64,000 nt of DNA from JAKZRT01 sp965247915 (GCA_965247915.1 OZ252048.1:1054001-1118000); one strand, 5' to 3'. Positions 51,795 to 61,150 are shown, counted from the stretch's first letter. The notes: generated by a model from the letters alone, not told the origin. Numbers and translations are program-made.

Positions 51795-53257
51795 CCCATA
51801 TCCACCGCCCGCACCTCCGCCCGAAGCTGCGTGCCGGTCGTGTAGACAGGCACGCCATTGCCATCGTCGTCGGACAGCCGCACCAGATCGGGATGGCACA
51901 GCGCCTGCGCGAAGAGCCTGAGGAACGTCTCCGGCTCCGCCACCACCCGCGCCAGCCGATCCGCCACGTCGCCCGCCCGGATCACCGACGACCGCGCGAT
52001 CAGATCGTCGATGACACGCTGCGGCTCGCTCAGATAGCGCCGCATCGCCGCCAACACGCCATCCCGCACCACCGGCATGCCCCTGCGGTATTCCGCCGCC
52101 AGAAGCCCCGCCATGCGCTCGGCCACCGCCATCGCCGCCGCATCGCCCGCAAGCCCGCTGCGGCGCGAATTGACCGCAGCGCTGCCGCCCGTCATCGCCC
52201 GCCAGTCGGCGCGCACGCCTGGCCCGACAATCTCCGCCCCCGGGACCATGCCTGCGGAAGGGCCGCTATCGGCCAGCCGGGCGATCTCTTCGGGGTCCAT
52301 ATCCAGATGCCCCGCCGCCTGACCAAGCCGCATCAGGTCCGCCAGACACTCCACATGCCCCGCCCGGCCATAGACCGAGACGGTATCCCGGTGACGGCTC
52401 AGCGCCACGTAAGCGGCATGGCGGTGCATCCGCCGGTGCGGCAGCACATAAACCTCGTCCGCCGACAGCCCCTGCGCCTTGTGCACCGTCGCCGCATAGC
52501 CATAGTCCAGCGCCGTAAGGCCGTCCCCGCCGAGCGTCACCGGATCGGTGTCACCGTCGAACCGCACATCCACCACGCCAGCCCCCGTGGCCATCACCGT
52601 CCCGAAGCTCGATTTCGCGATGCCATACTCCGGCAGCGCCCGTGTCACCATCACCCGGTCATCTGATGCCAGAAGGCGCGGCAGCCTCTCCCGTTCCTGA
52701 TTTCCCTCATGCCCCATGAAGGCCCGCGTGATCGTGCCGTAGCGCCGCGCATCCGACAGGCGGCCCTGCTGCCGGCGTTCGGCCCGTATCGCATCGTTCA
52801 GCGCCGCCACGTCCCGGTTGGAAAACCCAAGCGCGATCCGCGACGGGCCGGGCGTGTCGCCTGAGGCTCTGGCCTCCGCTTGTGCCCAGTCCCGCGCCAG
52901 CGCCCCCACCGGATCCGCCAGCACCTCCGGGGTCAGCTTCACCGCGCCTTTCTCCGCGTAGTGCCGGATGGCAACCGACACGTCCGGCCCGCCCCGCGCC
53001 AGCGCCTCCGTCGCCTGCCCGTCCATCCGGTCGCGCTGCCGGATCACCGTGTCCATCACCACGCTGCCGCCCGCCGCCCGCTCCGCCAGCGCCCAGGCCG
53101 GAAGATCGGCCACGGGCTGCAACTGCTCGGAATCGCCCACCCCGATCAACTTGCCGCCCATTACCAACACACGGGCCTGGATCCGCGCCCACTGCCCGGC
53201 CCCCACCATCCCGGCCTCGTCCATGATGAAGACGAACCCCGGCTCAGGACGCTCGCT
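51734..53257 (-). pseudogene. TraA/MobF-like relaxase-helicase, middle part, truncated by IS3
   Basis: About 496 residues of a RecD-like helicase from a conjugative relaxase. Walker B and motif II MDEAGMVGAGQWARIQARVLVMGGKLIGVGDSEQLQPV, motif IV-V region ALNDAIRAERRQQGRL, and the late AATVHKAQGLSADEVYVLPHRRMHRHAAYVALSRH are intact. Walker A and the whole N-terminal relaxase domain are missing: coding sequence stops at the IS3 end at 53258 and nothing on the other side of IS3 continues it. Part of a degraded plasmid or ICE transfer gene. Confidence 0.8.
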
Positions 53258-53360
53258 GAGCTACTCCCCAACCGTTGGACTGAGCTACCCCCCGAAATTC
53301 GGACACTGACGTAAGCTGCGATTTGTAGTCTGCTGATCTTCAACACGAAGGAGATCAGAA

Positions 53361-53654
53361 ATGTCGAAACGAAAGCAACATCATCCAGAGTTTAAGGCCA
53401 AGGTGGCATTGGAGGCGCTGAAGGGGGAGGCGACGGTTTCAGAGTTGGCGAGCCGGTTTGGCGTGCATCCTACCATGATCCATCAATGGAAACGTGCGTT
53501 GCTTGAAGGCGCGTCGGGCGTGTTCGGGCGCGGCAGCAGGAAAGCGGCTGAAGTTGACGAAGAACAGGTTAAAGACTTGCTCGCCAAGATAGGGGAGCTG
53601 GCCGTCGCCAACGATTTTTTGGCCAGAAAGCTCAAGCCCTGGGCCGGCAAGTGA
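53361..53654 (+). CDS. IS3-family transposase OrfA
   Basis: 97 residues: helix-turn-helix KQHHPEFKAKVALEALKGEATVSELASRFGVHPTMIHQWKRALLEGA followed by a leucine-zipper-like tail (VKDLLAKIGELAVANDFLARKL), the standard IS3 OrfA. Its end overlaps the orfB start by 4 bp, where programmed frameshifting may make the fusion transposase. Confidence 0.95.
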   Translation: MSKRKQHHPEFKAKVALEALKGEATVSELASRFGVHPTMIHQWKRALLEGASGVFGRGSRKAAEVDEEQVKDLLAKIGELAVANDFLARKLKPWAGK

Positions 53655-54514
53655 GGCGGAAGATGATTGAGCCAGGCCTTCCAAACCTGTCTGTTGGCAA
53701 ACAATGCGCCTTGCTGTCGATCTCACGGTCATCCTTTTACTATGAGCCAAAGGGTGAGACCGCGATGAACCTCGACCTGATGCGCCTGATAGATAAGCAG
53801 TTCTTGGAAACGCCGTTTTACGGTGTGCGCCAAATGACGTGGCATCTTCGGAACGAAGGTCATCTGGTGAACGAGAAGCGCATCCGACGGCTCATGCGGT
53901 TGATGGGCCTCATGCCGATCTACCAGAGGCCCAACACCAGCAAGGCCGCGAAGGGCCACAAGATTTACCCCTATCTGCTACGTGGGCTTCGTGTGACCCG
54001 CCCCAATCAGGTCTGGTGTTCTGATATCACCTATCTGCCAATGCGACGCGGCTTCCTGTATCTCCTGGCCATCATGGACTGGCACACGCGCAAAGTGCTG
54101 GCGTGGCGCATCTCGAACACGCTGGAAGCGGACTTCTGCGTCGAGGCGTTGAACGAGGCAATCCACAAGTTTGGCCCGCCCCAGATCATGAACACTGACC
54201 AAGGCAGTCAGTTCACATCCTTTGTCTGGACGGGCCAACTGAAGCGGACAGGCGTGCATATCTCGATGGACGGCAAGGGCCGGTTCCTCGACAATATTTT
54301 TGTGGAACGGCTGTGGCGCTCGCTGAAATACGAGTGCGTCTATCTGCACGCCTGGGAGACTGGATCGGAGGCCAAGGCCGGCGTCGGCAAATGGATGGAG
54401 TTCTACAATCAGAAGCGGCCGCATTCCGCACTTGGCGGCCAGCCTCCAGCCGTGGTCTATTGGCAGAGAAATGAAACAACGCAACCCGATCAGCAGGAGC
54501 AAAAAGTAGCTTAG
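53651..54514 (+). CDS. IS3-family transposase OrfB (integrase domain)
   Basis: 287 residues with an HTH_21 region (FLETPFYGVRQMTWHLRNEGHLVNEKRIRRLMRLMGLMPIYQRPNTS) and the rve catalytic core: VWCSDITYLP (first Asp), MNTDQGSQFTS (second Asp) and FLDNIFVERLWRSLKYECVYL (Glu, DDE with 35-residue spacing). GTG 53651 start overlaps orfA; production by frameshifting is likely. Intact. Confidence 0.95.
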   Translation: MRRKMIEPGLPNLSVGKQCALLSISRSSFYYEPKGETAMNLDLMRLIDKQFLETPFYGVRQMTWHLRNEGHLVNEKRIRRLMRLMGLMPIYQRPNTSKAAKGHKIYPYLLRGLRVTRPNQVWCSDITYLPMRRGFLYLLAIMDWHTRKVLAWRISNTLEADFCVEALNEAIHKFGPPQIMNTDQGSQFTSFVWTGQLKRTGVHISMDGKGRFLDNIFVERLWRSLKYECVYLHAWETGSEAKAGVGKWMEFYNQKRPHSALGGQPPAVVYWQRNETTQPDQQEQKVA

Positions 54515-54674
54515 ATTGCGCCAAATACTGTCCAACGGTTGGGGAGTAGCTCACTTTGTCCGGGATGGCCAGTGGATGCTGGCGGCTGAATAAATCGGAA
54601 ATCCGTCTTGCGATTCTGCCACTTCCCCCTTGAACCCCACCGCGCACGGACGTAAACACGGGGCCTGCAATTAG

Positions 54675-54751
<77 letters not shown>

Positions 54752-54921
54752 AACAATCCTCGCTATTCCATTGGATTATCTGGGATTTTCTTTTGTAGCG
54801 CGGAACCCTGTTTTGTTCAGGTACCACATAGGCACCGTTTTGTTTCCAAGTCGTGCGCAGCCCTGCGCAGGGTGAAAGGTAAGGATTTGGTCGTGCCGTG
54901 GAGGCGGATGTGCTTCTGTAG

Positions 54922-55054
54922 TAAGTGTTCGGCGAAGCCGTGATGGTTCGGGCGGGCGGAGGCGGAGAACGGCCGCGTTGACCGGAAACCCGCCGGCTGC
55001 GGCCCCCGACCTCGCGCGCCAGCCGGACGATTCCACGGCTTCGCCGAACACTTA
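54922..55054. repeat. 21-bp inverted repeats around a 91-bp GC-rich spacer
   Basis: TAAGTGTTCGGCGAAGCCGT begins the left arm (54922-54942), and its complement ends at 55054 (55034-55054), both 21 bp. GTGCTTCTG flanks both arms in direct orientation. It may be a MITE-like or hairpin element. The region between the tRNA and the intron remnant (54752-55140) has no gene; the long open frame there is antisense to the tRNA. Confidence 0.75.
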
Positions 55055-55143
55055 CGTGCTTCTGCGGCCGAGTAGGCGGGGGCATTGCTGCGGCCCGCCC
55101 CTCAGTTACGGTAGGAATGCGCATTGCTGCGCACCCCCCGCGC

Positions 55144-55177
55144 AGATCCGGACGTGGTCGTTGAACCATCCGGCTCC
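55144..55177 (-). ncRNA. Group II intron domain V
   Basis: On the minus strand, directly after the maturase stop, the sequence GGAGCCGGATGGTTCAACGA then CCACGTCCGGATCT forms a domain-V-type hairpin (GAGCCGGATG pairing with CGTCCGGATC). A domain-VI-like GCGC...GCGCATTCCTAC follows near 55110-55135, which would place the intron 3' end about 55110. It shows that the RT fragment is the 3' end of a true group II intron. Confidence 0.85.
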
Positions 55178-55870
55178 TACCTCGGGTGCTTGACGGTAAA
55201 CCGCTGGTCCGGCCATGGGTGGCGGATGGAGGCGCGTGGCCACAGGATTTCGGTCATGCGCTCCAGTCGCTTCCAACTAAATCGGGCTCGCTGGGACCGG
55301 CGGCGTAGCGCCCGCATCCACCGGCGTTGCAGCCTGCGGAGGAACGCACGGATGAACCGGCCTGACCCCGGGACGGCAAAGTAGTTGAGCCAGCCTTCGC
55401 AGACTCGCCCCAGCCACCTACCAACTTCCCAGATGTCGTGGTGCCAGCGCTTGCGGAGCACCTCGTCGATGCGCGCCAGGGTCCTGTTGACCCGTTTGGC
55501 GACCGGTTTGCGACCAAGCCGAAAGCGTCCTCTCAGGGTCGTCGTGCAATAGTGCGTGAGGCCCAGAAAGTCGAAAGTCTCCGGCTTGCCCATCCCGCGC
55601 TGGCGCCGGTTCATTACCGCGAACCGCCCAAACTCCACGAGGCGGGTCTTGTCCTGGTGGAGGCTGAGACCGAACCGGGCCAGCCTCTCCCGAACGTCGC
55701 GGAGGTACCGCTCCGCATCCCGCTTGTGTTGGAACCCGACAACGATATCGTCGGCGTAACGGACGATGATCGCTTCGCCATCCGGGACGTTCGGGCGCCA
55801 TTTCTTGTGGAACCACAGGTCGAGCACGTAATGCAGGAACACGTTCGCCAAGACGGGGGAGACGACGCCC
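55177..55870 (-). pseudogene. Group II intron reverse transcriptase/maturase, 3' part
   Basis: About 230 C-terminal residues: QGVVSPVLANVFLHYVLDLWF (RT block 4), VRYADDIVVGFQ (catalytic YADD, block 5), later blocks (LGLTHYC) and the maturase X domain (EVGRWLGRVCEGWLNYFAVPGSGRFIRAFLRRLQRRWMRALRRRSQRARFSWKRLERM). Sequence upstream of QGVVS is derived from a serine recombinase, so the first RT blocks and the intron 5' region are lost. The junction lies near 55868 at GTTCAGGGCG. Confidence 0.85.
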
Positions 55871-56415
55871 TGAACGCAAAAGGTAACCTTCGCCTTCGGG
55901 GCTGTCGTTGCCGGGTTTCGACGGGTCTGGACCACCGGCGGGTGATCCCGGGATGGGGATTGAATGGCGAATGGTGATTTTGTCCTCGGTGACCAACACC
56001 TCCTTCACGATGAGCTGGACGATGCGCTGCCGTTCCGCGACGTCCAGAGTTTCAGCGGACGAGCGCAGCCGCGCCAGGAAGCCGGTCAGGCTCTCGGCGA
56101 GCCGGAGATAGGTGTGCCGATCCTTGGCGCGATCGACGGCGGATTGCAGTTCGCGATCCAGCGCCTGCTCCTGCCGACGGAGCTCGGGCGTTCTGTCGCG
56201 CAGCTCGTCGATTGTGATCAACTCCTCCTGATAGGCGTTGACCAGGCGGTCAATGCTCTTGCGGACCCTGATCAGGCTGCGCCGCAGATCAGCCTCGCGC
56301 TGCTGGTTTGGATCGGAGGCGCGGGCCGTCTCCAGTCGCCGGTCGATCTCGGCGCCGATCAGCGCCGGATCCTCGAGCAGGCGGACCACTTCATCCCAGA
56401 CGATGTAATCTAGCA
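55870..56415 (-). pseudogene. Large serine recombinase, C-terminal fragment
   Basis: Coiled-coil and C-terminal part of the same recombinase as 56416-56890: WDEVVRLLEDPALIGAEIDRRLETARASDPNQQREADLRRSLIRVRKSIDRLVNAYQEELITIDELRDRTPELRRQEQALDRELQ, ending VLVTEDKITIRHSIPIPGSP...EGEGYLLRSG, where it meets the intron RT. It is out of frame with the preceding fragment because of a 4-bp tandem duplication (TTGC) near 56413-56420. Confidence 0.8.
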
Positions 56416-56890
56416 AGCAAGTCCTGGCGCACCGGTCGACTGTCGCACACCGGTCCGTTGAGGTGGCGCCAGGAGTCGGAACCCAGGCAGCGGTAATAGG
56501 AGATCTTGCGGGCACTCGTCTGTGCCGATGTGCGAGACAGCGCGTAGCCGCATTTGCCGCACGAGACCAGTCCCTGGACCACGCTGTGCGTCTTGGTGCG
56601 GCGCGGCGCGTGGATCTTGTTCATCTCCAGCCGCTCTTCGGCCAGGGCGAAGGTTTCTTCGCTGACGATCGCCGGCACCGGGATCTCGATCCACTCCTCA
56701 CGCGGTTTTTCGTGACCGCCGGTTGTGCCGCTGGCCACGCCGCGGCGCAGGCGCAGAGGACGTGTCACAGATTTACGCGGCATCTGGCGGGTCTTGCCGA
56801 AACAGGCTTTCCCCTTGTACGCCGGGTTGCGGAGCATCGCCCACACCGTCGAGCGTTCCCAGCGCGAGCGCCGGCGATGTCCCGCCCAAT
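56413..56890 (-). pseudogene. Large serine recombinase, middle fragment
   Basis: Recombinase DNA-binding domain plus zinc-ribbon: SRWERSTVWAMLRNPAYKGKACFGKTRQMP, EEWIEIPVPAIVSEETFALAEERLEMNKIHAPRRTKTHSVVQGLVSCGKCGYALSRTSAQTSARKISYYRCLGSD...CDSRPVRQD. The Cys residues of the zinc ribbon are visible (CGKCG...CLGS...C). It is separated from the N-terminal part by IS256 and from the C-terminal part by a frameshift. Confidence 0.82.
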
Positions 56891-58305
56891 GTTGAAAAGT
56901 GCGAGATAGGCATCGTCTGATCGAGAGGCTACGCGGCCACCTCGATGTCTTCAATGACGGACTTTGCTCCGGCCTTTCTCACCGCCTCCCGCAGGGCGGC
57001 GTCGAGGATGGGGTGCTGGCGGTAGGCCTTGAGGCGGCGGAAGGTCTTTTGCGCCTCCAAGAGGCCGGCGGCGGTCCAACGCAGCGCCATCTCGGCGTTG
57101 CGCCAGCGCTTGACGTTCCGCCGCACCGTCCGGACGGTGCCGATCGCGTTCTCGATGGCGTTGGTGCAAGCCAGCGAGTGTCGAAGTTGCGGCGGGAGGC
57201 CGAGCCGGATCACGGTCAGGATCTCGTCCAGGCCCTCCAGGATCGAGCCCGAGACGCCGGGTGCGTCATGCTCCAGACGGCGGGCGAGGTTGCGCAAGAG
57301 CCGTTCGGCCTTGGCCGCGTCGTCCTGCTGCCAGGCCTGCCGCAAGACCTTCCTGACGCCGGCATGGAGGCTCTCGTCCAGCCGGTCCGTGATGTTGCGC
57401 CCCTTGTGCACCTGGCAGCGCTGGAGGGCCGCCGCCCGCCCGAAGGTCCGCCGGATCGCCTTCGAGAGCGCCTTGGCGCCGTCGACGATGTAGAGCCGAG
57501 GCCGTTCGGGATCGAGACCGCGCTCGATCAGGTTGTCGAGCATGGCTTGCACCGTGGCCGCGTTCTCCGTCGCGCCCTCGGCCAGGCCCAGCACGTGCTT
57601 CGCGCCGCCGGTGTCGATGCCGATCGCCGCCACCATCAGGTGATCGCCGACATGGAGCCCGTCGATCTGGAGCACCACGAGATCGAGATCGTCGAGCGGG
57701 CTCGCCAGCCAGGCCTTCAGCTTGCTTCGCGTCAACGCCACGAAACGGCGCGAGACCGCCGACTTCGAGGTTGCGTCACCCGATGCCGCCGGCAGATCGC
57801 CGCCCGCATCGTCCGGCAGGCGCACCGCGCGGGCATACTTGCGGATCGAGACGTTGATCACCATCAGATTCATCGCCCAGGCTTGCAAGAGTTCGGGTTC
57901 CGACAGCAGCTCCCAACTCGGCAGGCTCATCTCCCGACCCGCGAAGTCCCGCACCCGAGGGCGCTCGACCTTCACTTTGCCGCCGTGGTAGGCGATCTCG
58001 CTCCGGGTCGTGCCCCATCGATGGCCCTTGCGCTCGCCCGAGCGGGCGTGGCGCGAACCGCACAAGGCTTCCGCGTCCGCCGACATCATCTCGTTCAAAG
58101 ACTCGAGGCCCGCCAAAAGGCAGAAGCGATCGACGCTCATGCGCAGATCGTCGAAGGCCTCCGGCATCGATGGCAAGAGCCGACAGGATGGTTCCGAGGA
58201 ACGGTCGTTGCGTGTAGTCTTGGTCATGGCGTCGTTCTCCTTGATGGAATCAGCACCCAGAGCCTAGCGGCTCCAGGCGGACGACGCCTACTTCAGCTTT
58301 TCAAC
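56891..58305 (-). mobile_element. IS256-family insertion sequence inside a serine recombinase gene
   Basis: 1415 bp. Both ends read inward as GTTGAAAAG followed by a similar AG-TAGGC-TCGTC segment, giving imperfect inverted repeats. The transposase gene is 56929-58227. Flanking bases (CCGCCCAAT at left, AGAGCCCGG at right) do not match, so no target duplication is seen. Confidence 0.88.
56929..58227 (-). CDS. IS256-family transposase
   Basis: 432-residue mutator-type transposase. Catalytic acidic residues appear in LVVLQIDGLHVGDH (first Asp), RPRLYIVDGAKALSKAIRRTFG (second Asp) and SLACTNAIENAIGTVR (Glu). RCQVHKGRNITDRL is the IS256 signature with the C/H motif. Intact from ATG 58227 to a stop at 56929. 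Confidence 0.95.
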   Translation of the reverse strand: MTKTTRNDRSSEPSCRLLPSMPEAFDDLRMSVDRFCLLAGLESLNEMMSADAEALCGSRHARSGERKGHRWGTTRSEIAYHGGKVKVERPRVRDFAGREMSLPSWELLSEPELLQAWAMNLMVINVSIRKYARAVRLPDDAGGDLPAASGDATSKSAVSRRFVALTRSKLKAWLASPLDDLDLVVLQIDGLHVGDHLMVAAIGIDTGGAKHVLGLAEGATENAATVQAMLDNLIERGLDPERPRLYIVDGAKALSKAIRRTFGRAAALQRCQVHKGRNITDRLDESLHAGVRKVLRQAWQQDDAAKAERLLRNLARRLEHDAPGVSGSILEGLDEILTVIRLGLPPQLRHSLACTNAIENAIGTVRTVRRNVKRWRNAEMALRWTAAGLLEAQKTFRRLKAYRQHPILDAALREAVRKAGAKSVIEDIEVAA

Positions 58306-58977
58306 AGAGCCCGGGACATCCCCCGAGCGCCTGGTGGAAGTGGGTACCGCGCGCTCATTGAGCCTGCAGGTGATCGCGCCGATGCTCATGTGATCGCAGG
58401 TGTAGTAGCGGTAAACCTCGCGAACCACCGACGCCTGCGGCTCGATAATTTCGTAGAACGCATCACTGTCCGGGGATTTCTTGTGATAGCGATAGCCATA
58501 GGGCGCGCCGCCGAGGACGGCGATTTCGCCGCGTTGCGCCCGATGACGCTTGCCACGCCGGGAACGCTCCAGGATCTGCGCGCGCTCGTATTCCGCAATC
58601 ATGCCCTGGAACTGGACGAGCAGATGATCTTCCGGGGTTTTCATCGACGCCGCTCTCAGGAACACGGTCTCGACGCCCTGGCGGGCCAGTTCCTCGATGA
58701 TCAGAACCTGGTAGGCATAGCGGCGGCTCAGACGATCCGGGGCATGGACCAGGACCGTGTCGATGCGCCCTTCGGCGGTGAGGTCCCTGACCCGCTCGAG
58801 CCCTGGGCGTTCGAGAACGGTGCCGGTATAGCCGTCATCCTCAATGATCATGTCGGGCGCGACGCTGTAACCGTGGTCCTCGGCGTAGGCGATCAGGGCC
58901 TCGGTCTGGCTCGCTATCGTGTTGTCATCTCTCTGCCGCTCGCCGGAGACCCGCGCGTAAATGGCTGCGATCTTCAT
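58306..58977 (-). pseudogene. Large serine recombinase, N-terminal fragment
   Basis: About 224 residues of the catalytic domain: AAIYARVSGERQRDDNTIASQTEALIAYAEDHGY with the catalytic Ser in ARVSGERQ, then DTVLVHAPDRLSRRYAYQVLIIEELARQGVETVFL and MIAEYERAQILERSRRGKRHRAQRG. The ORF ends shortly after the IS256 end with TSTRRSGDVPGS. It is the 5' part of the recombinase continued at 56890-55870. Start ATG 58977. Confidence 0.85.
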
Positions 58978-59131
58978 GGTCGTCTCCTATGTCCTGCGCA
59001 CGGGCCGGGATTTTGTGAACCTGATCGGGCACCAAGATCGCGTAAGCGTTCTCGAGTTTGGCGTCGAGCAGACGATCGAAGGCATAAGCGAGGTGAACCG
59101 TGGGCCGAGTGCCCGTGCGACGTTCAGCCAT
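58925..59131 (-). CDS. Small protein between a ribbon-helix-helix gene and the recombinase
   Basis: 68 residues (MAERRTGTRPTVHLAYAFDRLLDAKLENAYAILVPDQVHKIP...). Its start overlaps the stop of the upstream small gene by 8 bp and its 3' end overlaps the recombinase start by 53 bp, suggesting translational coupling in a three-gene unit. No known domain recognised. It could be a chance frame. Confidence 0.4.
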   Translation of the reverse strand: MAERRTGTRPTVHLAYAFDRLLDAKLENAYAILVPDQVHKIPARAQDIGDDHEDRSHLRAGLRRAAER

Positions 59132-59510
59132 GCCGATCCGCGTCCGATAAAAAGCGTCTCAGCGCCCGCGCAACGATCTCCCCGATGGAGTGGCCGCTGG
59201 TCCTGGCATGGGCCCGCAAGGTCTCCGCCAGAGTGCCCGGAATCTTTATGGTGACTGGGATCAACTCTTCGGTCGGCTCGGCCGGCTGGCCCATGGCGCG
59301 CGCGTCCTGGACGTAGCGATAGGACTGACGCTGCGACAGCCCGAAGCGCTGCGACAACCGTGTCACGGCTTCGCTCGCCGTGGCGCCCTGGGCGAGCAGC
59401 GTATAGGCGGCGTTGAGCCGCTCTACCTTCTGGGATCGTGTTGACCGGACCATTTGCCATAAGTGTATTACCGTTTGCGGCGCAAGTCGGTCAAGGGACG
59501 GTCTCGCCAT
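59124..59510 (-). CDS. Small DNA-binding-like protein upstream of the recombinase
   Basis: Up to 128 residues. The middle has a helix-turn-helix-like segment (LLAQGATASEAVTRLSQRFGLSQRQSYRYVQDAR), and the C-terminal half (VTIKIPGTLAETLRAHARTSGHSIGEIVARALRRFLSDAD) looks like a ribbon-helix-helix. This fits a regulator of the recombinase operon or an accessory factor. ATG 59510 is chosen because longer frames run into the IS21 end at 59539; ATG 59453 is an alternative. Confidence 0.65.
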   Translation of the reverse strand: MARPSLDRLAPQTVIHLWQMVRSTRSQKVERLNAAYTLLAQGATASEAVTRLSQRFGLSQRQSYRYVQDARAMGQPAEPTEELIPVTIKIPGTLAETLRAHARTSGHSIGEIVARALRRFLSDADRHG

Positions 59511-59653
59511 TCCACAATCTGACGTTCGAAGCGGAAGTTGTGAATCGGCATGCAAAACTGACCCACTTAGGTGGGTTATGATCGTTTAAAATTGACCCTC
59601 TTGTTTTGTTAACGTCCGCGCGTATTAGCGCGGAGAATGAGCAGGTGATATTG

Positions 59654-61150
59654 ATGGAAAGTGCAGCGAAGATCCGTCGCATGGTTTTGCGTGATGGGCG
59701 AAGTATTAGATCTGTGGGCCGGGAGACGGGATTGTCGCGGAACACGATCAGGAAGTATCTGAAGGACAGCTCGCCTCCGAGCTACCATCGTCAGGTTGAT
59801 CCGGTTCGGCACAAATTGTGTGACTATGAAGAGCGGCTCCAAACCTTGTTTGAGCAGGACCTGAAGCGCCCTCGCCGAGAACGTCGGACAGGGGTGAAGC
59901 TTTATGAGCAGCTGGTTTTGGAAGGATATACGGGGTCGTATTCGCCAGTTCAGCGTTTTGTTCGAGACCTGAAACGCACGGGTTTGAGGTCAGGAGATGC
60001 GTTCATTCCGTTGCAGTTCCAGTCTGGCGATGCGCTGCAGTTTGACTGGAGCGAAGAACATGTCGTCTTGGGCGGAATTGCCCAGAAGGTGAAGATTGCC
60101 CACTTCCGTCTGTGCCACAGCCGCAAGCCCTTTGTTGTGGCCTACCCCGGGGAACCTCAAGAGATGGTGCTTGACGCTTTCGTGAGAGCGTTGACCTTTT
60201 ATGGCGGGGTTCCGCGCCGTGTGATCATCGATAATCCCAAGACAATGGTGACCTATGTATCGCGCTCGAAAGACCGGATCTTTCACCCACGCTTTCTGGC
60301 CTTGATGAACCACTATGTCATGGAACCGGTGGCCTGCACGCCCGCGTCGGGCTGGGAAAAGGGTCAGGTCGAAAACCAGGTGCAGTTTTTGCGCAGTCGG
60401 CTGTTCACGCCCAAACTGGCTTTTGATGATTTGGAGGGCCTGAATGCCTGGCTGTATCTGCAATGTGATGCCCTTGGATCACGCCCCCATCCAGAGCGAC
60501 AGGATCAGACAGTTGATGCTGTCTTTGCTGCAGAACAGGCTGAACTGCGCCCTCTCGGCCGCCCTTTTGATGGCTATGTTGAGAAGGCCGTTCGGGTGCG
60601 CTCTGCTTGCCTGGTTCAATATGACAGCAACCGCTACAGCGTTCCGGCCTGTTTTGCTGGAAACCATGTCTCGTTGCGGGCCTATGCCGGTTGCGTCAAA
60701 GTGGTTGCAGGTCAAGATGTGATCGCCGAGCACAAACGTCACTTTACCCGTAATATCAGTTACTTTGAGCCCTGGCATTATGTCCCTTTGCTGGTACGCA
60801 AGCCCGGAGCCCTGCGTGATGGCGCGCCCTTTGTGGATTGGCACCTGCCAGATGCCATGCACCAGATCAGGGTGCATTACATGAAGGGCAAAGGTGGAGA
60901 TCGGGAGTTTGTAGACCTTCTTATGCTGGCGCAAGACCACGGGATTGACGTTGTGGAAACGGCCTGTGATCTGGCTGTCGCGCAAAACACCCTACGCTTG
61001 CCTGCCGTCATCAACTTGATCAATCAGTTGGTCGAACCGATCATCCCCCCACTGGCACAAAGCTATGACTATCCCATGCTGACGATGCGCCCGGAGGCCA
61101 ACTGCAAACGATATGAGACATTGTGCGCCCGCCGAGAGATGACAGCATGA
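59654..61150 (+). CDS. istA: IS21 transposase IstA
   Basis: About 498 residues. N-terminal HTH (MVLRDGRSIRSVGRETGLSRNTIRKYLKD) and rve catalytic core (ALQFDWSEEHVVLGG, RRVIIDNPKTMVTYV, GWEKGQVENQVQFLRSRL with the Glu) are present. ATG 59654 is preferred; the frame is open to a TTG at 59606. Start of istB overlaps its stop. Confidence 0.93.
   Translation: MESAAKIRRMVLRDGRSIRSVGRETGLSRNTIRKYLKDSSPPSYHRQVDPVRHKLCDYEERLQTLFEQDLKRPRRERRTGVKLYEQLVLEGYTGSYSPVQRFVRDLKRTGLRSGDAFIPLQFQSGDALQFDWSEEHVVLGGIAQKVKIAHFRLCHSRKPFVVAYPGEPQEMVLDAFVRALTFYGGVPRRVIIDNPKTMVTYVSRSKDRIFHPRFLALMNHYVMEPVACTPASGWEKGQVENQVQFLRSRLFTPKLAFDDLEGLNAWLYLQCDALGSRPHPERQDQTVDAVFAAEQAELRPLGRPFDGYVEKAVRVRSACLVQYDSNRYSVPACFAGNHVSLRAYAGCVKVVAGQDVIAEHKRHFTRNISYFEPWHYVPLLVRKPGALRDGAPFVDWHLPDAMHQIRVHYMKGKGGDREFVDLLMLAQDHGIDVVETACDLAVAQNTLRLPAVINLINQLVEPIIPPLAQSYDYPMLTMRPEANCKRYETLCARREMTA

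Larger units (their letters stand above)
53258..54553 (+). mobile_element. IS3-family insertion sequence
   Basis: 1296 bp with perfect terminal inverted repeats of about 24 bp beginning TGAGCTACTCCCCAACCGTT. It carries orfA (53361-53654) and orfB (53651-54514). The outside flanks (CGC at left, CTT at right) do not form a target duplication, and the relaxase gene broken at the left is not found at the right. Confidence 0.93.

Noticed and set aside
56899..59316. 805-residue plus-strand open frame
   Set aside because: It is antisense to the IS256 transposase and the recombinase fragment; the translation is low-complexity His/Arg/Gln-rich with no domain, as expected from GC-rich antisense frames.
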